From: an uncultured Clostridia bacterium
GTDB lineage: Bacteria; Bacillota; Clostridia; HGM11327
Reading direction: 5' to 3'
Length of the DNA stretch: 11,584 bases
NCBI GenBank assembly: GCA_905210525.1
Contig: CAJLXE010000035.1
Location: 1-11,584, forward strand
The notes below the pieces were generated by a model that had not been told where the DNA came from, did not search any database, and saw nothing but the letters and a program-made list of their open reading frames with translations. Shown in pieces: positions 6,831-11,584 of the stretch. The translations under genes and the position numbers were made by a program. Positions within the stretch are counted from its first letter, which is position 1. Each line of letters starts with the position of its first letter.

Positions 6831-8454
6831 AGCCTATCCCCTTGAAAGCGGCGGAAAGCAGTTCTTGCGATTCGCGCTCTTGACGCAAAACTTCTTTCAT
6901 TTCCTTTTGAATGCGTTGCATTTCGGCATTGTAATTTATATCCAAATCGTGGTCAATAAACTCTATGTATTTGCTCGGCATAAGGGCGTAATTCTGTTTT
7001 TCAATCGTAATTACGCCATTTGATTTTTCTTCTTCGGTTAAATCACTTTCGTTAATTTTAACAGATTTGCAAAATTCGGGTACGTCCTTATAAAGCGCTC
7101 TGTCCGGACTTTGCCAATTATTATACACCTCTTTGATTTTTGCAATTTGACTGTCGGTCAGCACCGTTTTCTTCTTTTTTTTGCCCTTGTCTATCGTGAT
7201 TTCTTCGATATTGCTATCCCAAGTACGCAAATCCATGAACAATACTTTATGTTGCCTGTCGCGCACCTTCCTGTCGTTGACCGTTCCCGCGCACTTATTC
7301 ATATTGATGATCCAAAGCGTAACGGAAATGTCGGTTGTGTAGAACATATCGCGCGGCAGAACGATAATTGCTTCGACTTTATCTTTGAGCAGAATATTCT
7401 TGCGGATTTCGTAGTCATCCATATCGCCCAACGCGCCGTTGGCGAGCAAAAAACCCGCAATTCCGTGGTTGACGTCGAGTTTGCTTATCATGTGCAATAT
7501 CCAAGCATAGTTGGCATTGGATACGCGCGGTGCGTTTTGTTTGCCGCAATATCCGCTCCAACGATAATCGCCGACAAGTTCGTCTTCCTCACGCCACTTT
7601 TTAAGGTTAAACGGCGGATTCGCCATAATGTAATCGACTTTCGTGTCTTTATGTTGGTCATCCGTAAAAGTGGAAGCATTTGTTTTGCCGAGATTATGTG
7701 CAATGCCGCGAATGGCGAGGTTCATTTTGCACAGCCGCCACGTTTCCTGCACGCTCTCTTGCCCGATAATAGATACTTTATCGCGGTTGCCGTTGTGCTT
7801 GTCCACAAACTTCATAGACTGTACAAACATACCGCCGCTGCCGCAGCAGGGGTCGTATACAATGCCGTCAAACGGCTCTATCATTTCGGCAATAAGTTTG
7901 ACGATACAAGCAGGCGTGTAGAACTCTCCGTCTTCCTTCGTGCCGGAAGCGGCATAAATTTGCAAAAAGTATTCGTATACTCTGCCTATTAAATCTTCCT
8001 CATGAAAACGCTTTTCATCGATACGGTTTACGCTGTCGATAAGGCTTTTGATTTTGTTTTTATCCGCACCGAGCGTGGAGAACAAATTTTTAGACAGCGC
8101 ACCCGCAAGCGACGGATTGTCTGTTTCTATATCCGACATCGCTTTGTCTATGGTAACTGCAATATCGTTTTGGCTTGCGTTTTTAACGATATAATCCCAA
8201 CGCGTCGTTTCCCGCAAATAAAACACATTTTCAGCATTATAGAAAGTGGGATTTTCCAAAAATGCAGGATTATCTCCGTATTGTTTTATAATTTGCTCGC
8301 GGCATTTTGTAAACTTTTCGCCTGCGAATTTCAAAAACACAAGGCTGATAACAGCATCGCGGTTTTTATCCAAACTTCCCACGCCGCGCAAAGACACCCT
8401 GCAATCCCACAACACATCTTCGAGCGACATTGTTTTTTCTTTATCTTTTGCCAT
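6817..8454 (-). CDS. hsdM: Type I restriction enzyme modification subunit (HsdM), N6-adenine DNA methyltransferase
   Basis: The 545-residue protein has the HsdM layout. A helical N-terminal domain (about 1-140) opens with SLEDVLWDCRVSLRG and VISLVFLKF. The methyltransferase core follows: GEFYTP (176-181), the AdoMet-binding motif DPCCGSGGMF (201-210) and the catalytic motif NPPF (279-282) of N6-adenine methylases. The C-terminal part, rich in charged helices, would contact HsdS and HsdR. It methylates adenine in the target chosen by HsdS, protecting host DNA, and forms the core of the restriction complex. ATG 8452-8454 is preceded by a GAGGAA-type site. It is the first gene of the hsd operon, 95 bases after abiEii. 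A run of eight A's on the coding strand (complement of 7175-7182) lies in a lysine-rich stretch and is a possible slippage point. Confidence 0.97.
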   Translation of the reverse strand: MAKDKEKTMSLEDVLWDCRVSLRGVGSLDKNRDAVISLVFLKFAGEKFTKCREQIIKQYGDNPAFLENPTFYNAENVFYLRETTRWDYIVKNASQNDIAVTIDKAMSDIETDNPSLAGALSKNLFSTLGADKNKIKSLIDSVNRIDEKRFHEEDLIGRVYEYFLQIYAASGTKEDGEFYTPACIVKLIAEMIEPFDGIVYDPCCGSGGMFVQSMKFVDKHNGNRDKVSIIGQESVQETWRLCKMNLAIRGIAHNLGKTNASTFTDDQHKDTKVDYIMANPPFNLKKWREEDELVGDYRWSGYCGKQNAPRVSNANYAWILHMISKLDVNHGIAGFLLANGALGDMDDYEIRKNILLKDKVEAIIVLPRDMFYTTDISVTLWIINMNKCAGTVNDRKVRDRQHKVLFMDLRTWDSNIEEITIDKGKKKKKTVLTDSQIAKIKEVYNNWQSPDRALYKDVPEFCKSVKINESDLTEEEKSNGVITIEKQNYALMPSKYIEFIDHDLDINYNAEMQRIQKEMKEVLRQERESQELLSAAFKGIGYDIE

Positions 8455-8549
8455 AATGGTTTCCTCACTTTGCTGGATTTTGATAATACATTTTCCGCAA
8501 AACTCATAGTTTATGATTTATTAAGCGGAGGATAAAGTTTAATTTTCTG
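8455..8549. other. Spacer between abiEii and hsdM
   Basis: This 95-base AT-rich gap is the only break in the minus-strand block. No clear terminator follows abiEii. Only weak promoter-like hexamers are present (for example a TATTAT box on the minus strand without a good partner). hsdM may be read from the abiE promoter, from a weak promoter here, or both. Confidence 0.4.
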
Positions 8550-9419
8550 TTAATTACCTACATTCAAGCCTTTCGTAATCTCCGTAAAGAACTCCGAACT
8601 CCAAATATCCAACTTTGTCTTGTCTTTGATGAACGGAATTACGTCTTGCTTGGCTTGTTCGTAGTCGATTGCGGCGAAGCGTTCGTTCAGTATGGAAATC
8701 AGGGCTTCGTGGGTAAGATCGAAATCCTTGTCGATAAATCCGGAGTCCGCGAGACGGGCTTTTAGGTGCGGCATATTGACCGCGACGTTTCGCGAGAGAT
8801 AGAAAATATAGTCGTACAAGTCCCTGCCCTTGACACGGGTTTTCCACGCGCGGCAGATGACTGCGTGAAGCTTGCCCGCGAACAGCGAAGGCATATCGTA
8901 CAGTTTCACCTGATAGGGAGACGGCAGCAACCGATACTTGTTTTCAAACGTCGCAAAAGCCGGGGGATTGGTGTCGACCTCGAACTTGATTTTGATTACC
9001 TCGGACGGGTTGATTTTTGTCGCAGACAGCTCGTCCCTGTAAACGCTTAAAATGTGCTCCTTGGTGTTGCCTTTTAAGAAAGCCGATTTGATGTTGGAGT
9101 CCGCCGTCTTGACCTTTTCTTCCACTTTGAAATTCAGTCCGACGGCGTGCAGTTCGCTCTCTAAAACCGAAAAATATTTTTTCAGTTCGAAATCGGTATC
9201 GGGCGTCACCAGCGAAAAGTCCAAGTCCTCGGAAAATCGGTCAAGCCCGTAAAAGATACGAAGCGCCGTTCCGCCGTAAAATGCGGCGTCTTTGAAAAAT
9301 CCCGCGCGGGACAGTCCGCAAAGCGCGACTTCCTGTATGACTTCGGTCAGTGCGTTTTTTTCGTCGCTCTGCGACTGCGTGGGATATAGCGAAAGCATCT
9401 GGCTTAAAATTGTCTGCAT
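8550..9419 (-). CDS. abiEii: AbiEii-family toxin (nucleotidyltransferase of the AbiE toxin-antitoxin system)
   Basis: This 289-residue protein belongs to the AbiEii/DUF1814 nucleotidyltransferase family. FYGGTALRIFYGLDRFSED (47-65) leads into D65-L-D67, giving the GG(S/T)...DxD catalytic motif of this superfamily. Further family landmarks are IKIKFEVDT (142-150), GKLHAV with K183 and KGRDLYDY with D200 and D203. AbiEii proteins are toxins that arrest growth, limiting phage spread, and are countered by AbiEi. Related enzymes add nucleotides to tRNA ends; whether this one does is unknown. The ATG (9417-9419) directly follows the TAA of abiEi (9420-9422), with a GGAGGAAAG site inside the end of abiEi, so translation is coupled. 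The gene is GC-richer than the hsd genes. No catalytic residue is missing. Confidence 0.93.
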   Translation of the reverse strand: MQTILSQMLSLYPTQSQSDEKNALTEVIQEVALCGLSRAGFFKDAAFYGGTALRIFYGLDRFSEDLDFSLVTPDTDFELKKYFSVLESELHAVGLNFKVEEKVKTADSNIKSAFLKGNTKEHILSVYRDELSATKINPSEVIKIKFEVDTNPPAFATFENKYRLLPSPYQVKLYDMPSLFAGKLHAVICRAWKTRVKGRDLYDYIFYLSRNVAVNMPHLKARLADSGFIDKDFDLTHEALISILNERFAAIDYEQAKQDVIPFIKDKTKLDIWSSEFFTEITKGLNVGN

Positions 9420-10007
9420 TTACTTTCCTCCGTCGATCAGCTTTGCAATATATTTATGGTTGGTTGATTTATAGAGCGGCGCAAGCTGTCTGATATCGTC
9501 CAGATTCAGCTGCCAGAAGTCGCTTTCATCGACGCGCAAATCGTCAAATAATAGTGCCCGCATCGCCTTGACCGAGCCGACGGGCGAAATGGTGTACAGC
9601 TTGTCGCACAGTGCTTTTTCGGGCGTGGCGATTTGGTAGGAATAGCCGTTTTCTTCCCGAATTTCCACGCCTAAATTGTAGACCGCGGCGGGGACATCGC
9701 GGTACGTGAATACGCCGAACGCGTTGTCGTACTGTTTTGCCTTGCCCTTGCGGAACGTTGCGGACGTGTACGTCCGAAAAATCGCTTCGGGAATCAGCGA
9801 ACACATCGACAGCACATAATCGAACGAAAGATAGGACGGACCGTAGATTGCGCCCGCAAGATATTTGCCGTCCGCCCGCGCGTCGGTTTCATACAATCCG
9901 CGCGTGATTTGTGTCAAACGCCCCGATTGCACCTCGCGGCGGATCTTCCCTTTCACGTCGGTATAATCCTTAAATTGCAATGCCAAACTGTCAAATGTTA
10001 AAATCAT
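9420..10007 (-). CDS. abiEi: AbiEi-family antitoxin and transcriptional repressor
   Basis: The 195-residue protein matches the AbiEi antitoxin family. A short N-terminal winged-helix segment (about 1-45) ends in GRLTQITRGLYET. YLSFDYVLSM (59-68) and ATPEKALCDKLYT (127-139) are the conserved segments of the C-terminal antitoxin region. In AbiE systems this protein represses its own promoter and counters AbiEii without forming a stable complex, so they are classed as type IV. The length is typical. ATG 10005-10007 has an AGGAG site seven bases upstream, and a near-consensus promoter lies immediately before it. The gene is GC-rich compared with the kinase and DUF4365 genes downstream, which hints at a separate origin. 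Confidence 0.9.
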   Translation of the reverse strand: MILTFDSLALQFKDYTDVKGKIRREVQSGRLTQITRGLYETDARADGKYLAGAIYGPSYLSFDYVLSMCSLIPEAIFRTYTSATFRKGKAKQYDNAFGVFTYRDVPAAVYNLGVEIREENGYSYQIATPEKALCDKLYTISPVGSVKAMRALLFDDLRVDESDFWQLNLDDIRQLAPLYKSTNHKYIAKLIDGGK

Positions 10008-10027
10008 TGTTTTCTCCTGCTAGTTTT

Positions 10028-10056
10028 ATTATATCAAACTTTTTGGCGGAAATCAA
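10028..10056 (-). promoter_or_regulatory. Sigma-A type promoter for abiEi-abiEii, with a possible operator
   Basis: On the minus strand the -35 box is TTGATT (complement of 10051-10056) and the -10 box is TATAAT (complement of 10028-10033), with a 17-base spacer. Transcription should begin near 10021, leaving a leader of only about 14 bases that includes the AGGAG site. An inverted repeat, AATACA at 10055-10060 with TGTATT at 10076-10081, overlaps the -35 box and could be an AbiEi operator, though six-base arms in AT-rich DNA are weak evidence. Confidence 0.75.
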
Positions 10057-10159
10057 TACATTTTGGACGATTTGTTGTATTTATTTCGAGAAAAACATAT
10101 ATCGCAATTAAATAGGGCGTATGAAACAATGGATTTCACCAAAATCTGGCAATAAGTAA

Positions 10160-10273
10160 CGCATTTTTCTTTGAATTTGCTCACCAAAATATGCCGCTAT
10201 CAGGTCGATTGCGGACTATCAAAATTACCCCAAAGCTGTCGACTACGCTCTGAAAAAATCAAAATGGTGGTAA
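10160..10273 (+). pseudogene. Possible 3' remnant of an unrecognised plus-strand gene
   Basis: An open frame without a start codon begins after an in-frame stop at 10157-10159. It has protein-like composition and ends KAVDYALKKSKWW followed by TAA at 10271-10273. A terminator-like inverted repeat starts at that stop codon, as expected for a genuine gene end. Upstream in the same frame, ATG at 10121 opens only a 12-codon stretch. I recognise no family. It could be the tail of a decayed integrase or other mobile gene, or simply chance. Confidence 0.2.
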
Positions 10274-10281
10274 ATGGTAGT
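10262..10281. repeat. Tandem 10-base repeat
   Basis: AAATGGTGGT (10262-10271) is followed directly by AAATGGTAGT (10272-10281), differing at one base. The second unit is also the left arm of the inverted repeat at 10272-10311, so the motif appears three times counting the inverted copy. Confidence 0.6.
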
Positions 10282-10311
10282 AAAAGCGTCAAAAAATCGT
10301 TACTACCATTT
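10272..10311 (+). terminator. Inverted repeat, possible intrinsic terminator on the plus strand
   Basis: AAATGGTAGTAA (10272-10283) pairs perfectly with TTACTACCATTT (10300-10311), a 12-base-pair stem with a 16-base loop. On the plus strand TTCTTT follows. The stem is AT-rich, so it would be a weak terminator. An alternative is a recombination or protein-binding site. Confidence 0.45.
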
Positions 10312-10343
10312 TTCTTTGCATAGTGGCCAAACAATAAGAATTT

Positions 10344-10379
10344 GGCTGCAAACCCACAAGATACTGTGGCTTTGCAGCC
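10344..10379 (+). terminator. Strong GC-rich hairpin, terminator-like
   Basis: The left arm GGCTGCAAACCCACA (10344-10358) and right arm TGTGGCTTTGCAGCC (10365-10379) form a 15-position stem with one C-C mismatch and a six-base loop (AGATAC). On the plus strand GATTTTAT follows, a modest T-tract; the minus strand side has none. It lies between divergent genes, an odd place for a terminator, unless it belonged to a lost plus-strand gene. Confidence 0.55.
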
Positions 10380-10410
10380 GATTTTATAAATATGGAGCAC
10401 TTTCTCTTTT

Positions 10411-10444
10411 TTGGGGTAGAGCACGTCCTTGGTAAAGAGGTGGT
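10411..10444 (+). pseudogene. Fragment of a tRNA-Thr (GGU anticodon) gene
   Basis: From 10415 the 21 bases to 10435 read as the end of a tRNA D-loop, the D-stem 3' side (GAGC), the 5' anticodon stem (CGTCC) and the loop TTGGTAA, whose anticodon is GGT (Thr). GAGG and GGTT follow, resembling the variable region, but the 3' anticodon stem no longer pairs (AGAGG instead of the expected GGACG). The acceptor stem, 5' D-stem and T-arm are absent. It cannot be functional. A tRNA fragment in accessory DNA is typical of the attachment site left by an integrated element. Confidence 0.6.
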
Positions 10445-10523
10445 TTCATTCATATTCATAATCAATTTTAAGAATTACTACATATTGACTTAGTATTTTA
10501 ACAAAAAAAGTATACTGTTTAAT
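10445..10523. other. AT-rich leader with a promoter-like sequence ahead of the first XRE remnant
   Basis: TTGACT (10485-10490) and TATACT (10511-10516) precede the ATG at 10524. The spacer is 20 bases, too long for a normal sigma-A promoter, and contains a run of seven A's that may have grown. This may be a decayed promoter of the now broken regulator gene. The rest shows nothing recognisable. Confidence 0.35.
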
Positions 10524-10779
10524 ATGCTAAATAATTACAGAGTATCAAAAATGAAGTTACACAAGCTCTTTCACTGCGGTTAGAGGAATTGCTTTTAGCC
10601 CATCATTATACCCAATATAGGCGGTCTATCTTAAGCGGAGTTTCTCAGTCTACCATCAGCGATATCAGACTGCAAAAAACAAAGTCGTGAATGTACGCAT
10701 CATTCATAAGCCGTCGCAAGGATTCGGTATGGAGCTTGCAGTTTTTTTTGACAGCCATTATTTCGCAATGGTAACATAA
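10524..10779 (+). pseudogene. Frameshifted remnant of a small XRE-family HTH regulator (copy 1)
   Basis: Three reading frames must be joined to recover the protein. ATG 10524 opens MLNNYRVSKM. From 10556 a second frame reads VTQALSLRLEELLLAHHYTQ and, after YRRS, ILSGVSQSTISDIRLQK, which is the helix-turn-helix of a Cro/C1-type repressor, and it ends at TGA 10688-10690. From 10687 a third frame gives VNVRIIHKPSQGFGMELAVF and stops at 10777-10779. Small XRE proteins of about 80-90 residues with this pattern are common in Clostridia. Two frameshifts make it non-functional. It is related to the remnant at 10907-11101. Confidence 0.75.
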
Positions 10780-10906
10780 CAGAATGAATCTGTCGTTTTA
10801 TGATGCATGTAAAAAGTAGGAAACCAGTAAATACAGCGGTGTTGCGTAGTATTATTTTTGAAAATTATTTTAAAATTTAGATATTAAGTCTGATGGGCGA
10901 CATAAA
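10780..10906. other. Spacer between the two XRE remnants
   Basis: This is AT-rich DNA with no recognisable gene or strong hairpin. It may contain the decayed 5' part of the second regulator copy, whose expected first helix is not readable in any frame. Confidence 0.4.
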
Positions 10907-11101
10907 ATGCTTTCAGACTTTCATGTTGCACAAGATCGGATATCGAGAATGAGCGGAGCAGCGCAGTTTCAGCAATATCCGCCGCAAAAACGGAAAATGT
11001 CGAATATCCGTGTTCTCTATGAATTAACAGACAGTTTGTGCTTGCGTTTGGACGATTTTTTCTACAGCCCGCTGTTTCAGCGAGAAAACATAGAAGACTA
11101 A
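10907..11101 (+). pseudogene. Degenerate remnant of a small XRE-family HTH regulator (copy 2)
   Basis: An open frame of 64 residues exists, but only its ends fit the family. HVAQDRISRMSGAAQ (about 10922-10966) aligns with HHYTQYRRSILSGVSQ of copy 1. NIRVLYELTDSLCLRLDDFF then SPLFQRENIED form the usual C-terminal tail of these regulators. The recognition-helix region in between makes sense only in another frame (VSAISAAKTENV, from about 10968), so compensating indels have scrambled it. The N-terminal helix is missing. It could still be expressed as an intact frame, but DNA binding would be lost. Confidence 0.65.
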
Positions 11102-11108
11102 AAAAATT

Positions 11109-11130
11109 AACAGTCCCGCGCGGGACTGTT
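11109..11130 (-). terminator. Perfect 22-base palindrome, probable terminator for minus-strand transcription
   Basis: The two 11-base halves, the left being AACAGTCCCGC, are exact reverse complements, so a stem of nine or more pairs with a GCGC loop can form. On the minus strand it is followed by AA and seven T's (complement of 11100-11106), which suits intrinsic termination of the ABC transporter transcript. On the plus strand it follows the XRE remnant stop by seven bases and is trailed by TTTCAATT, so weak bidirectional action is possible. Confidence 0.7.
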
Positions 11131-11185
11131 TCAATTGCGCTTTTATCCGACAAATCATTCGGTATCGATCGGGAAGGGAAAAACT

Positions 11186-11247
11186 CCGGTAAAATCTTTT
11201 CAACAGTAAAGAATAAATTACACGGGAAAAAAGGGTTGTTTTACCGG
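11186..11247. repeat. Spaced inverted repeat in the non-coding stretch beside the ABC gene
   Basis: CCGGTAAAA (11186-11194) is complementary to TTTTACCGG (11239-11247), and inside it CAAC (11201-11204) is complementary to GTTG (11235-11238). The surrounding region 11131-11407 shows no gene I can recognise. The repeat may fold in the 3' untranslated part of the ABC transcript or be chance. Confidence 0.35.
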
Positions 11248-11407
11248 TTTGACTGGCATTGACTGCGCAGGCGATAAGGGAAAAAGAGCGCCTTTTTAAA
11301 ATGGCCGGCGAACGGCAACAGTAAACGATGCAGCTGAAAACCGATCCGGTTATTTTGAAAAGATTTTTTTAAGGACAAAATTTCAAAATAATAAAGTAAG
11401 GCGCGGA

Positions 11408-11584
11408 TTAAACCCAAAGTCCCGCTTCCAGGCGAAACGTACGGCTGCATTCGGCGGCAACCGCGTCGTCGTGCGTGACGACGATGATTGTCATTCCCTC
11501 TTCGTTTAAAGTGCGGAAAAGCGCCATCAGCTCCGCCGCGGTCTTTGCGTCCAGCGCGCCCGTGGGCTCGTCCGCCAACAGAAG
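11408..11584 (-). CDS. ABC transporter ATP-binding protein, C-terminal end (runs off the right edge)
   Basis: The last 58 residues of an ABC ATPase are visible. They begin with the Walker B and D-loop segment LLLADEPTGALD, then a helical stretch and TIIVVTHDD with the switch histidine, ending RTFRLEAGLWV before TAA (11408-11410). The LLADEPTGALD wording is typical of the MacB/LolD/BceA group, which works with FtsX-like permeases in peptide export, lipoprotein release or antibiotic resistance, but the piece is too short to choose. The protein acts on the cytoplasmic face of the membrane. It is GC-rich and followed by a non-coding stretch ending in a likely terminator at 11109-11130. It is probably unrelated to the defence block. 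Confidence 0.9.
   Translation of the reverse strand, partial: LLLADEPTGALDAKTAAELMALFRTLNEEGMTIIVVTHDDAVAAECSRTFRLEAGLWV

Noticed and set aside
7111..7992. Long plus-strand open frame (293 codons) within hsdM
   Set aside because: It is exactly antisense to the conserved methyltransferase core of hsdM, has no ribosome binding site and gives a protein without recognisable domains.
8002..8535. Plus-strand open frame of 177 codons opposite the hsdM start
   Set aside because: It is antisense to the conserved HsdM N-terminal domain, and its composition reflects the complement of that coding sequence.
10262..10311. Short repeated motif considered as a CRISPR-like array
   Set aside because: Only two tandem units and one inverted copy occur, with no regular spacers and no cas genes in the window.
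10200..10424. Minus-strand open frame of 74 codons
   Set aside because: It runs through both large inverted repeats and into the tRNA-Thr fragment, and has no ribosome binding site or family resemblance.
11241..11450. Minus-strand open frame overlapping the end of the ABC gene
   Set aside because: It overlaps the true ABC ATPase frame, whose Walker B and switch motifs are clear, and has no recognisable features.

Overview
The window looks like an accessory (defence) region in a Bacillota genome, probably of the class Clostridia. A recU gene at the left edge (a Holliday-junction resolvase typical of Bacillota), strong AGGAGG-type ribosome binding sites and compact operons point that way. Base composition is patchy. 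The kinase and DUF4365 genes are strikingly AT-rich, hsdM and hsdR are intermediate, and the AbiE pair and the right-edge ABC transporter gene are clearly GC-richer. This suggests genes of different origin brought together.

Layout, left to right: the 5' part of recU (1-332, minus strand). Then a minus-strand defence block, transcribed right to left: abiEi (10007-9420), abiEii (9419-8550), hsdM (8454-6817), hsdS (6830-5712), a protein with an AbiJ-like N-terminal domain and a Ser/Thr-kinase-like domain (5700-4450), hsdR (4439-1263) and a DUF4365-type nuclease-like protein (1248-418). The five genes from hsdM to the DUF4365 gene overlap or lie at most 14 bases apart, so they form one transcription unit. 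abiEi and abiEii are directly coupled (stop and start codons abut) behind a good sigma-A promoter. A 95-base gap separates them from hsdM.

Right of abiEi, 10057-10523 holds no intact gene. It contains two large inverted repeats, a possible 3' gene remnant and a fragment of a tRNA-Thr gene, which together suggest the scar of an integrated element. Next come two tandem, frameshifted remnants of a small XRE-family (Cro/C1-type HTH) regulator on the plus strand (10524-10779 and 10907-11101), a perfect 22-base palindrome that probably ends minus-strand transcription, a non-coding stretch, and the 3' end of an ABC transporter ATPase gene (11408-11584, minus strand).

How it may work together: HsdM, HsdS and HsdR form a complete type I restriction-modification system with all catalytic motifs visible. 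The kinase gene sits between hsdS and hsdR, the same slot that the anticodon nuclease gene prrC occupies in the E. coli prr locus. This suggests, as inference, a second-line or abortive-infection module that is kept silent by, or reports on, the R-M complex. The DUF4365 protein may be a further nuclease-like effector or accessory. AbiE is a separate abortive-infection toxin-antitoxin pair. The R-M operon with an embedded AbiJ-type kinase and a DUF4365 tail gene is the best candidate here for a poorly described composite system.
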